Source of the DNA: Reticulitermes speratus
Taxonomy: Eukaryota; Arthropoda; Insecta; Blattodea; Rhinotermitidae
Length of the DNA stretch: 64,000 nt
Assembly (NCBI GenBank): GCA_021186555.1
Contig: JAJKFL010000013.1
Span: 13,757,243-13,821,242, forward strand
Direction of reading: 5' to 3'
Shown here: piece by piece, positions 1 to 9,739 of the stretch
How the letters are laid out: the number at the start of each line of letters is the position of its first letter
How positions within the stretch are numbered: position 1 is the stretch's first letter
Position numbers and translations under genes: made by a program
The notes under the pieces: model-generated
The model's input: the letters and a program-made list of their open reading frames with translations, nothing else
Database searches by the model: none
Told to the model about the DNA's origin: nothing

Positions 1-1560
1 ATAGATGGCCTATAAGGATCATACAAAGAAACAACTATGATGTGTGGATAAAATGCAGAATTTGTACTGTTAAAGGTAGAGGTACATATACTAACCACTA
101 CGCTTGGAAAGTAATGCATCCAAATTACAGTACGTTCTTTCGACATGGTAAACAAGATAGAAAATATACGTATAACCTAACATTGAGGCGCGTTCGGATT
201 TTTGCATCCTGGACTCTCCTCAGATAATCATACAATTTAATCTCTGTCGTCACACTTTTTGTTATAGTGCAGAACTCTGCATATATTATAGAATGATACT
301 ACTATTATTAGATCCCGTTATTATGGTTCTTTCGGAACTTATTATTTGTACACCTACGTCGCTTTCGTTAAATTTGTTGTCTTACATAACCTCAAATCTT
401 CATCCCGTAGAAACATTTTGTAATTGCTGAATTAAGAACAATATTTCTTACACAATTTATACGTATATTGATAATCTATTTGCATACCGAACTTCATATT
501 CCTATACATAATCAATAAATATTAAGTATCATGATTGCAAGGTTTTATTTTCCTTAATTGTGTATCATGTAAATCGCATGAAGGCATAAGGCAGATTAGT
601 ATCGATTACCGTCATTATCGATTACTATCGACGGTAACCATTGTAGCGCTAGTAACCAAATAGTCCTAAATGTACGTAGGTCTTCATTTAAAGAGGCTGT
701 TATTTTTTGTCCGAATTTCCACCAAATTTTGAATTTCCTCGACAGATTTTTTAGCAACAACCCTGTGCATTAAATTTCACGAAAATCCGTCCAGCGGGAG
801 CCGATATGTTCCACGCAGACTGATAGGCATGACGAAGCTAATAGGCCTAATTGCTTTTGGCAGCTTTGCAACCGCTCCAAAAACAACGAAATATTATAAT
901 CAAAAATTAAAATCGGATCAAATATCAGATTACCGGAATTTACTTACAAATGAGAGAAACGCTATAATAACATTTCTTTATGTTGTGTCTGTTATTATGG
1001 AAAACCCGTATCATTGTTCAAGCGAACATTCTGTAAGTTGCTGAATCATTCCATGCAACGTAAATACCACTACAATTGGACTGCAAAAAAAGACAGGTCT
1101 AAAATCTACATAAATGTTGATATTTTAATGCAGAGCTGGAAAGGAGAAAAGTATGGAATGAAGAGTAAGTCCGGCGTGCCGCGTCCGGATACACATCACG
1201 TGCGTGAACGCACTGCTGCCTTGTCACCAATGTAATTGTTCACAGCGCTATCGTGTATTGGAGAGTGTCGGTGGGAGTGAAACAGCTCTCGATAGAAGAG
1301 GAATTGTGCAAGTCACTTGTTCTGCAACGTGGTAGCGGCCATCTTCAGTGAAAAGTCGAATACAAATCTGTACTCAATGAACAATACTTCAAACACTAAA
1401 TATTACTTACAAATTTCTGTCTACTACTATCTTATTTTGTTTTTGATTTCACTTATATAAGTGGGGCAGCAAGGGTCCTTAACACACAGGCAGCGTTGGT
1501 AAATAAAACACTAACGAGAAAATAAGAGAAAACTGCAACAGAGAGGACAATCGTAATGCA
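1..1560. other. No recognisable gene
   Basis: AT-rich sequence with only short open frames that resemble nothing known to me. Around 700-830 there is a stretch (CACGAAAATCCGTCCAGCGG) of a style common in degenerate insect DNA transposons, but no terminal repeats or coding match can be shown. Confidence 0.5.
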
Positions 1561-1571
1561 TTATAGTGAAC

Positions 1572-2020
1572 TCAATCAATCAATCTGTAGTCTGTCTTAC
1601 GACAGGTCCGTAGCCTCTTCCAAAGCGAGTTCTCCACAGTGTGCGATCTAGTGCTTCCTCTTTCAATTTCCAGTATCTTTTCTTTTCCTTAAGGTCATCC
1701 AGTAGCTGCTTACGTCTTCTCCCTCGTCGTCCCGTCATTTCTATCCTTCCTTCTAACTTTCCTTCAATCACGTGTTTCAGAAGGCAGTTCCTACGCAAGA
1801 TGTGACCAATCCAGTTAGCTTTTCTTCTTTTTATTGTATGTAGGATATTCCTCTCCTCCTTGACTCTGTGTAATACTTCTTCATTTCTCACACGTTCGGT
1901 CCAACTGATCTTCTCCATTCTTCTCCAGCACCACATTTCAAAACTTTCCAGATACTTCTGATCTACTTTCCGAAGTGTCCACGTTTCAGCACCATACAAA
2001 GCAATGCTCCAAATGTAGCA
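1572..2020 (-). pseudogene. LINE-A, 3' end of RTE/BovB-like reverse transcriptase
   Basis: 5'-truncated non-LTR retrotransposon. On the minus strand the frame reads SIALYGAETWTLRK, MWCWRRMEKISW, ANWIGHILRRNCLLKHVIEG, then TGRRGRRRKQLLDDL and RQTTD before the stop. This is the region after the polymerase fingers and palm in RTE/BovB-type proteins, so only the C-terminus survives. Homology to the longer copy at 56881-57785 starts near 2020; the open frame continuing to about 2101 is unrelated flank. The 3' end carries a tetranucleotide (CAAT/ATTG) tail at about 1572-1583. A CTGTC-GTAA-GACAG hairpin lies at 1592-1605. Not autonomous. Confidence 0.88.
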
Positions 2021-2169
2021 TATTCTCCAATAAGACCAACAAAATACTGAACACTGCGCCAGTAGTAAGGGTATAAAAGGGGGTGGGGGGGACAATAACA
2101 CTTATATTAAGTTCCATGCGCCAAAAATATGTCGTTACTTTACGTTCGTCTCCTTAACCCTTCGTTGAA

Positions 2170-2235
2170 CTACTAAACATAGAAAATTCAGTTCCTACCT
2201 AACAGAAAACACACTTCGTCTCCATTACAAAAACC
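2170..2235 (-). repeat. R1 interspersed repeat, short fragment
   Basis: Minus strand shows the end of the R1 block: GGAGACGAAGTGTG, then TAGGAACTGAAT, matching the GACGGAGTGTTT...GGTACGAACTGAAT block of the copies at 3640 and 13975. Family of unknown class. Confidence 0.5.
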
Positions 2236-2449
2236 AACCTCTTCATACAATTCAATGAGGTTCTAATGATGGCACATTACATTTGAGTTCATTAACTCTG
2301 AGAACTTTCTTCCATCGTCTAATGGATTAAAATTAATATAATTAATACAACACTACGTTTTGCAGAAAGGATCGCACCCAGACTTCAGGCTTATTTCTCA
2401 AACGTAATGTTACTAGATTTTATGCATACAAAATAACAATAATACCAAC

Positions 2450-2787
2450 AAAATGTACACTAGCAAAATCTTTTTATATAAATAACCTGCTACATGTTTC
2501 GACTATTCGTGTGGCCACATTCAGGGAGGTGATAAATCTTGATACAATTATTGAAGTAACAGAACCAATCAAAAATAAAAAATGATATTGAAACATCTTA
2601 CATTTATGTATTTTAAACTATGATTTTATCATTGTTATTTTGCACCTTGGATTAGTTATGTCACTTCAATAATTGTATCACCTTTTAACATTTTGCCTTT
2701 TGTATCACCTCCCTGAAGATAGCGACACGAGTGGCCGAAACACGTAGGAGGTTATTGTATGTAAAAACTATTTCACTACTGTGCACT
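2450..2787. repeat. HHR foldback: inverted repeat with hammerhead-like arms
   Basis: Two arms in opposite orientation, about 2450-2560 and 2656-2787. They match over the outer flank (AAATAACCTGCTACATG against CACGTAGGAGGTTATT) and an inner block (TACAATTATTGAAGT against ACTTCAATAATTGTA). Each arm holds a hammerhead-like core facing inward. The right-hand core is intact (2708-2751, plus). The left-hand one (2486-2529, minus) has decayed: CTGAATG stands where CTGANGA is expected. Paired terminal repeats with such cores are known from Penelope-like elements and metazoan retrozymes; assignment to either is inference. Confidence 0.75.
2708..2751 (+). ncRNA. Hammerhead-like ribozyme motif
   Basis: All parts of a type I hammerhead can be placed. 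Stem I is CCTCC (2708-2712) with GGAGG (2747-2751). The core is CTGAAGA (2713-2719), where the seventh-position U of CUGAUGA is A, a position tolerant of change in the family. Stem II is drawn from 2721-2736 and is best seen as decayed GGCCAC/GTGGCC. GAAA is 2737-2740. A two-pair stem III (AC/GU) is closed by AC, and A2746 is the predicted cleavage base. One extra T (2720) sits between core and stem II, unlike the canonical fold. Activity is not shown by sequence. Confidence 0.6.
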
Positions 2788-2798
2788 TTCTATTTAAT

Positions 2799-2824
2799 AT
2801 TATTATTATTATTATTATTATTTT
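2799..2824. repeat. (ATT)n microsatellite
   Basis: About eight ATT units follow the HHR foldback directly, possibly nucleated at its end. Confidence 0.85.
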
Positions 2825-2829
2825 ATATA

Positions 2830-3635
2830 TTCAATTAATGCATGGATTATGGATCATGTAAAGTTACTAGATTTAGACTCTTCCTTAAAACAAATTGTAT
2901 GTAGGGAAATAACGACTGTTTATTCTAGGACTAGTTGGAAACACGTAAGTACAAAGTAACAAAAAATATGCCTTATGCAAGTTAATTTCTGTCCCTCTGC
3001 CATGTAATATCAGCGCCCAAACCTTTGGCAGATTTTCTTTTTAAATTCAACACAGGAGTCTTTCACCGGAAGTGGTTATGCAAGTTCTACTTTCAAGCAT
3101 GTACAGTTCACGTAAAACCATAAATGTACTTCTCCAAAAAAAACGGACATCACTGAAACGCCATAGCAACCTATGTGCTTGAGAAGGTTTATTTTGATGT
3201 CAAATGAACGTATGTACTTTAAATTATCTTCTATAAGATGTAAAACAGGTTAGGTTTTAGAAAAACCAATTTAAATGTCAGCAAGATGATTTATGAGTCC
3301 ATCTTATGCAAGAGATAAAAACTGCCTTAGTAGCCCTCCGCGACGGTTAATTCAGCCTGTCTCTGTATGTAATGGTTTGCATGACTGATAGCGAAGTGCT
3401 GACTGGAAAAGATTCCACAAACTTGTTTACACAGATCCTTGTGTGACTTGCAGCCACTGCCACGCCCATCATATGAGATTCAAATCCTTTTCCAAGTAAA
3501 ACTGCCAGCAATACACGGGCACATGCTTCTAATTCACCAGCCACCTCTTTTAGTAAGTAGTTATCTGAACTATCCGAACTGAGTAAGTAGTTATTAACTG
3601 ACGTGCTTCAAAATTCTTCCCTTCAAATCCCAGCG
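2830..3635. other. No recognisable gene
   Basis: Short open frames only, without known motifs or an obvious repeat structure. Confidence 0.45.
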
Positions 3636-3639
3636 GTTA

Positions 3640-3840
3640 CTTCATGTACCACTGGGTATAATATACCAAAATTCTATGTTCTGAGTACAGTGTGTATTTA
3701 TGTGTTTTGTATGGATCTCAGAATAAACAGTGATTATTTCCGTATATGGCATTAACTGAATGGTTTTCATAACCGAGATGGAGTGTTTACTGCGCGGTAT
3801 GAAAGGAACATTCAAATGCCATTCAGGTTGATCAGTCACA
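3640..3840 (+). repeat. R1 interspersed repeat
   Basis: Aligns by eye with 13975-14185 and 46890-47075. Shared landmarks in order are CTCAGAATAAACAG, GATTATTTCCGTATA, CATAACCGAGATGGAGTGTT and a GCGGTATGAA block, then ATTCAGGTT. No tRNA promoter boxes, terminal inverted repeats or lasting open frame, so the class is unknown. Confidence 0.6.
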
Positions 3841-4386
3841 ATCTTGAAAGAGATATCTCAGCTAACCAACCACTGTCATGCCATTATGAAGCCTTAAAGC
3901 ACAAGAAACCTATTATTCTAACGTACAATGAAACGATTCAGTGAAGTTCACATTTTCATAACATTTTCAAAACCATTCCTCTCGCCTACATGTGGATCTC
4001 CAAAGCAGACTCTTTGCTACAGATGTGCCAATCAAAAGTACAGTACATATTTGGTACTTTATGAGTAGGGGAGAGGGGGGATAGTTGGCACACTTTTCAC
4101 TTTATAATTTTTCACATTTTCTCTGTATTTGTTAAGTTGAATGTAACGGCACGTAAGGCTAGCAACACTCTTGGGCTACAATCTGACCTACATAAATTTG
4201 ACGCTATTCATAAGGAATACGAGGGAGAGGCTTTTGCCCTAACCTCTGCACGTGTGCCAACCTGCCCCACGCACGGGGTAAGTTGGCATATGGTAAAATA
4301 CGTGGAAAATCAAGATGCCAACTTTTCAAGGTCAAAAAGTAACAGACAGTGATTAATATAATGTTTTATGGATCAAATGTGTCAGA

Positions 4387-4780
4387 CAGGGGCGCACCCA
4401 AGGGGGGGGGGGCTACCAGGCTGCAGCCTTCCCAAACACCCCAAAACTGAAATTTAAAAACACTGATTTTGTACATACGATATCAAGGGTTTTACGTGAT
4501 TTACCCTCCAGCCAAAATCAGCCAATGAAATCAGCTGATGACTAGTACATTAGAATTTTGAATAATAAATTAATAAAATTAAAAAAAAAAGATAGGACAC
4601 TGTGATGAGTCGTGGAACATGTAGCTATATTTTTATGTATATAAATGCAGTTGTTGACAGTGTTATGTTATACTTATGACATGATTTTTATAACATAATT
4701 TTTAAAATCAAACACAAATTATATATAGCCTCAGGGTCAGCCTCCCCCCCCCCCAATGAAAACTTTTGGTTGCGCACCTG
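4387..4780. mobile_element. hAT-type MITE with perfect 8-bp target duplication
   Basis: The ends are inverted: CAGGGGCGCACCCAAGG on the left, and the right end reversed reads CAGGTGCGCAACCAAAAG. It is flanked exactly by GTGTCAGA (4379-4386) and GTGTCAGA (4781-4788). An 8-bp duplication with CAGGG-type ends is the hAT superfamily signature. No transposase frame is inside, so it is non-autonomous. Each terminal repeat is followed by an 11-bp G/C run. It inserted into the 3' untranslated side of the pogo-like transposon. Confidence 0.93.
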
Positions 4781-5029
4781 GTGTCAGATACAGGTTGTGC
4801 GCAACAACTCGGTGTTATTATTGTAATAAAACAGTTGAAAAACAATATAATTTCAGCACAAAATTCAATACATTTACTTAAATTGAAAAAGAAAATCAAA
4901 AGGAAAGGTAACTCAGTATGACACTAGCCTACCACCAGCAATACACGTTTTCATTCTAAATAAAGTATCCCAATCCCATGAGACTGGTAATTTAAGCAAA
5001 CACAGTTGGGAGAGCAATCAGTCCATTAT

Positions 5030-6160
5030 TCATATGACCGCAACTTGCATTCTGCGCACTGAGTCCACATTGCTCTGTATCCGCCAAGACAGTAGAGGTA
5101 GGAAGTATCCTCGGAGTCGTCGTCTTCGTCTGCGTAGCCTGCATTTTTGGATTTTTTTTTTCGTATTTTTGCATTCTGCTCTTGTAAATCTCTCTCTTAG
5201 ATACGTGACACGCTCCTCTTTCTAATACTTTAGGCCCAGTTCTTCGCTCATTTGCTCTGAGCCTTCTGTTGTACTGGTGTCAAAGCATTTTTGACAGAGG
5301 TATCAACCAAAATGACAGTTATTCTTTTGTTCTTGTTTACATTCTTGAGCTTTTTGCGTACAATTTAGGAAGGTTTCGAATGTCCTCTGGAGTAGCAAGA
5401 TGTGTTGCAACTTTTGAAGCAGACGATGATCGTTTGGGAGAATAATAAAAATCGCAGGAAGTTCACTGTTGCTACTGGAAGCTGCTGCCTCCATAGGAGG
5501 GGCAGCTATGTCTGCAACGTAATCTTCCTCATTTTGAAAGATATCGCCGCTGAACAGGTAAATTCCAGAAAACTGGAAACCTGCTTTGGTATTTGCAGTA
5601 AAAAGAAGTCAGGTGCGAAGGTGTGTTGACGACACAAGGATTGTCATGTATTGTCACTATTGTGCCTGTAGGTTATTTATGCAGGCATCATAAGCTCGGT
5701 TCACATACGTCGTAAGCGATCAGTTGACAGACCTGTCAAGAGGCTGGAGTTACGGCTGCAGTGTGGAGGAAAGTTGAGGACAGTCACGCCATTCTGCTTG
5801 CAGTAATCTATTGCCCGTATGGCCAAATGCGAATCATAGTTGTCTAGCAACATAACTACTGATCTCTCTTTAGAAGTCTTAGCATGTGCCACGAAATGTT
5901 TTACATTATCTTACAAAATGCTCCTTCGTCATCTATCCAGAGGGATGGATGGTGTGCTCAATGACAGTTTTGGTGAGGTGCTTTTACCTCACCCTCACCC
6001 TTTTGCAGTATCTTGCCTAAATACGGAAAGAAATCTGAAAATCCTTCACCGCTTTGCTTGTTGACCTTTCACGTTTTCGCAGAGCTCTCAGCTTATAGCA
6101 GTGCTCCAGACGTATGTTGCCCCTATATGACCTCTTCTCGCATGTACGCATTATTTAGCT
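5030..6160 (-). pseudogene. Pogo/Tigger-like DDE transposase, broken
   Basis: Read on the minus strand across frames. N-terminal part (about 6160-6000): RGNIRLEH, LRALRKRERSTSKAVKDF, ISFR, ARYCK, typical of a psq-type helix-turn-helix. Catalytic part (about 5985-5690): HPSGWMT, KHFVAHA-like remains, then VVMLLDNYDSHLAIRAIDYC and VLNFPPHCS; LDNYDSH contains the second catalytic Asp. The frame slips before PLDRSV. C-terminal part (about 5580-5030): PEDIRNLPK, then WTQCAECK, the small Cys-rich tail of this family. The central region between helix-turn-helix and DDE, normally a few hundred residues, is missing. Stops and frameshifts make it non-functional. Confidence 0.82.
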
Positions 6161-7019
6161 TCTTAAACCGGACAGAAAATATCACACTGGAAAATAATTA
6201 ACCAACAAGTTTCTAATCGAAAGCGGGACAAGTTGACACACTGAGCCAACATGCCCCACGTTGAATGTGCCGACCTGCCCCGTCGCCACTTCTTATGTTT
6301 AGGACTGTATCATCCTCAAACACAATGGAAGTCTATAATTCTCTCTAGCTCCAATGTTAGCCAAAAGGAGGTACCATTCATGGGTGGCACAATGTCACAT
6401 GTAGCTGTAACCAAACTTTAAACACAAAACATTTTATACAGCGACAAAAAATTACTTCCTGCGGTGTACAAAATAAAACACCACACCACGCTTCAGTCAT
6501 AGCTCATAAAGCTCTGATACTTGCTGACCGATCTCAGGAGAAGTCATTGAACAGTACAAATTGCCAGGTGCTGCTATCCTGCGCATCTTTGGGAGTTATG
6601 GCCATTTTGCCAACTTATCCCTGTAGCCAACTAGCCCCCCTCTCCCCTACTATACATTCCATTTACTTCGTCCTTTTCAGTCGAAAATCTTTAGTAACAT
6701 CAAGCAAAATGCATGCACTCCAAATTTAAAGAATCGTGCGAATAAAACATAAGAGTTATTCAAATATTCTCTAGTATTCGTTTTCTGGTATTTTAAACGA
6801 CGTATTTTTAATTGCGTTCAACACGTAAAGTCGAAAAACTATTATTGCTTGTAGACACAAACATTTATTAAACGTCCCATACAAAAGCCAAAATATATTT
6901 TGCTCAGAATCCTATATTAATATTCCCGAATAAAAACACAAATAAGGTGCGTTACCTCTTCGTCAAAATATTTTGAAGGAAGAGAGTATTTCAAAATTAA
7001 AAGACAACAAGTAGCTCTA

Positions 7020-7130
7020 CGGGGCCGAGTCCTTCGTGAGAGGCCAGTATTTCCTCAGCTAGTCAAGAAATTCCCCGAATGTTTTGCAACCCGAAGGTTC
7101 GTTATTGTCATTACATCAACCACCTCATGC
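7020..7130 (-). mobile_element. LINE-B, 3' end fragment
   Basis: Matches the LINE-B tail: CAGCTAGTCAAGAAATTCCC followed by CAACCCGAAGGTTCGTTA. The terminal hairpin survives except its outer pair. Confidence 0.75.
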
Positions 7131-7149
7131 AGTAGATAAAATACATACG

Positions 7150-7216
7150 TAAGTTATTATAAAAACCCCTACATGTTTCAGCACTAAGGTGCCATCTTCA
7201 TGGGGGGGGGGGGGGG
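7150..7216 (-). ncRNA. Decayed hammerhead-like motif with 15-G run
   Basis: Minus strand: CCCC, then ATGAAGA (first core C lost), stem II GCAC-CTTA-GTGC, GAAACATGTA, then GGGG. The stem I 5' side lies inside a run of C on this strand (15 G on the plus strand, 7202-7216), so stem I could form in several registers. Outer flank resembles the foldback at 2450. No second arm was found. Confidence 0.5.
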
Positions 7217-7449
7217 TGTTCGATACAATGGAATATAGAACCAACAACAGGCTAGTTATTTAGTCACCATGACAAACGTGCTCACAACACTGAACATTCA
7301 AACTCTAAAACACACAAATTGACAACGATAAACATGAAAGGTATTAAAAGTGTTAAGAATAAGTCATTTCAGGTGTTGCAGTTGTTCAAAACTACAAGGA
7401 ATATGCACACAAACATCTGCGTCGATCGCTTAAAAAGATCTCGTCCTGG

Positions 7450-7625
7450 TGGAGCGTATCTTGTGTATTGTGTGGAGTGGTAGGGTACACTGTGTTCAAA
7501 GGAACCCGCCAAATGTCCGTGTACTCAGCCACATGAATCCAGTCCAGTCCCTCCCAACCTATCATTATCCTCCTATCTACGTCTAGTAAGCAAGTTTCAG
7601 AAATACAATATGCATTAAACACCAC
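7450..7625 (-). pseudogene. LINE-B-related reverse transcriptase C-terminus
   Basis: Minus strand reads GWEGLDWIHVAEYTDIWRVP and then LNTVYP. It matches the LINE-B end pattern [20 protein letters not shown] followed by MNLRVP, with divergence beginning around YPTT. Only the last 50 or so residues remain. It is a more diverged relative than the copy at 42699. Confidence 0.55.
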
Positions 7626-7629
7626 AACA

Positions 7630-8630
7630 GACCTGTGTTATGGCTCCCCCCGCCCAACATCTACGGTTCCAAAAACGTCACAAATATATTTTCCAATACT
7701 TGTCCTTCCACGTAGTACGTATGCGGTCAAGCTCATAAGCAGGTCTACCGCAAATATAAGAAAAGGAACGTTACGAACTTGACAGCAGCTGCTGAACACC
7801 GTACACGCCGCCTAATAGGCTGCAACCAGTACTCATTTATATTCGTCTGGAGCACTTCGAAACTCGCACACAGCTGAATACACACGCCTGTTAATATTTC
7901 TTATCACAGACTACGATATTAATTTCACTTGTTATTCAATTTGTTTCGGTTTCATACTGTACTTCTAATACCGTGATAACCCTTATCCTGAAAAACGACT
8001 CTTGAATCAATAGTCAATCACTTTACGTTAGTGATTCACATGTTGCGTGGTTCAGACATGTTTACGGCTCATTTTGGTGTCCCAGTTTCTGTTCGCAAGG
8101 GTTTAGATTCAGCGTGTTCTTATCTTCATGTCAGCTTCATGCATTACTCCGTGTTTTTGATACAAAAGAATAAATTTAAAGTCCAATTTTCACAGCTAAC
8201 ATATTAATGAGCGTAATATGAAGTTATCTCCATTAATTGGTACGAACTTCGAATACACGTTTCGACTAAAGTTGGTCATTACCAAGTCAATTCCAGACAT
8301 TATCAAAGCTCAAACACACACTGCATGTAACGCACTTACAATATCACACCCACCTATTACCTCTTTATGAATCAACATAGGCCAATCACAAAGGTATAGA
8401 CATGATAAATCCCTGTCAAAATTTTCGGTCATTTCTTCAGAGCTTCCGGAAGGCCGCCTTTAACGAAACCATGACGGAACACTTCCTACAGGCTGTCATT
8501 ATATTCGACACCAAACAACACTTGCAGATGGTATGGTGTCAAGACAGTCCCATGCCAGACATAGAAAAGCGTTGGCAAATAACAGAATTTCAAACGATGC
8601 TCTTCTGTGTTTTAGACATTGTAGTATAAT
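7630..8630. other. No recognisable gene
   Basis: At 8245-8285 the minus strand reads GACCAACTTTAGTC-GAAAC-GTGTA, which resembles the stem II, GAAA and stem III part of the HHR motifs, but the CTGANGA part is not there. Otherwise nothing recognised. Confidence 0.4.
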
Positions 8631-8635
8631 AGTTT

Positions 8636-8690
8636 GTTGTGACGTTTCGGAGGAACGCGCTGTCTCCATCTTCAAGGTGACGCAAAGGGT
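8636..8690 (-). repeat. GAAACGTC element, half copy
   Basis: Minus strand: CCTTGAAGATGGAG, a loop, CCTCCGAAACGTCACAAC. Stem GGAG/CTCC before GAAACGTC is the same layout as the large GAAACGTC foldbacks at 25441 and 27215. No second arm. Confidence 0.55.
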
Positions 8691-9415
8691 TCAGGAGGAT
8701 GCATCGACCTGAATCAGTAAAAACCCAGATGACCATCAGTTGAGTAACACCAGCCGTGAGGATCTGAAAACGTGTAAATAACAGAATGCTTACAGCACAG
8801 TGTTCCGTACCTGGTGATGTACCAGAAAGAGCCCATGAAGCCACGGCTTCTCTTTGTGGCTGTATATTGTGAACTTACACAGGTTAATTGGTTCACATCT
8901 CCGCTCACCTCCCGCCCGTCTGTTACTCACAGACAAGATACATGGCTTATTATTTTAAATTCTCCCTTCTTAACCGAGGAACAGAATTTTAGCCTTCTTT
9001 TTTTTCAGGAATGCAGTATCGATTTCAACAAGTCTGTAGCTTGCTTTTAGTTTCAAAAGAAAGTTCGGCAGGCCGCAAGGGGTATCTGTCTTTGTGAATT
9101 ATACATCAGCGCAAGTTCAGGTATATCGTTTCTGATAATTCCACGTCAGAACCTCCGACTGAGACACCATTATTAGAATTTTGCCCCCACACACACTCTG
9201 TGGTGAGATCACGTGGTTAGAACCGGTAATGCAACATTTATCAAGCGCAGCTACCCATTTACGGACTTTACAGAACTGTCAAATGACCATCCATTTATCG
9301 TCGGAATACATTTTACGCTCCTCTAGTACCTTAAAGCTGTAAAAGTTCGCTCATTCGCCATATTCGTAACTCGAACGCAAATGTTACCCACGCATGACCC
9401 TCCAAAATGACAACT

Positions 9416-9735
9416 AAGATGTGGTTGTGGTACTCGCTGTCCTGGATGTCTTGAAGATGGGACCGAAACGTCGGCAACCAGTTGCCAACCTTACGCCGCA
9501 TAATATCGCAAAAGAGCGAAGGCCTCAACTATACCGCGGAGGAAGCCTGGAATCTCGCAAGATGTGGTTGCTTTATTCTTATTTCACAATTGAAGATGGC
9601 ACCGACACGCTGTCCCGAAACGTCAGCAACCAGCTACCAAACTACGCCGCATACCATCGCAAAAGAGCGAAGGCCTCAACTATACAGCAGCGGAAGCCTG
9701 GAATCTCGCAAGATGTGGTTGCCTTTTACAATTAA
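9416..9735 (+). repeat. Tandem direct duplication of a GAAACGTC unit
   Basis: Two head-to-tail units of about 145-150 bp (9451-9570 and 9590-9722) share GAAGATGG, GAAACGTC, ACGCCGCATA, GCAAAAGAGCGAAGGCCTCA and GGAAGCCTGGAATCTCGCAA, each ending AGATGTGGTTG. The same ending also precedes the first unit (9416-9427), so a third unit once began upstream. The open frames across it follow from the repeat and are not a gene. Unlike other members of the family, the copies are direct, not inverted. Confidence 0.85.
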
Positions 9736-9739
9736 ATCA

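Larger units (their letters stand above)
4064..6651 (-). mobile_element. Pogo-like DNA transposon, internally deleted
   Basis: Terminal inverted repeats of about 29 bp lie at 4064-4092 (AGTAGGGGAGAGGGGGGATA...) and 6623-6651 (reverse complement AGTAGGGGAGAGGGGGGCTA...). TA dinucleotides lie just outside both ends, as expected for pogo target duplication, though the left end has an extra base. Subterminal repeats of the type TGCCAACCTGCCCC recur at 4255, 6246 and 6270. The single transposase relic inside runs on the minus strand (5030-6160). A hAT-type MITE of 394 bp is nested at 4387-4780; without it the element is about 2.2 kb. Confidence 0.85.

Noticed and set aside
42..227. Short open frames of 60-110 codons scattered over both strands
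   Set aside because: Most lie in repeats or overlap frames on the other strand, without splice context or family motifs.
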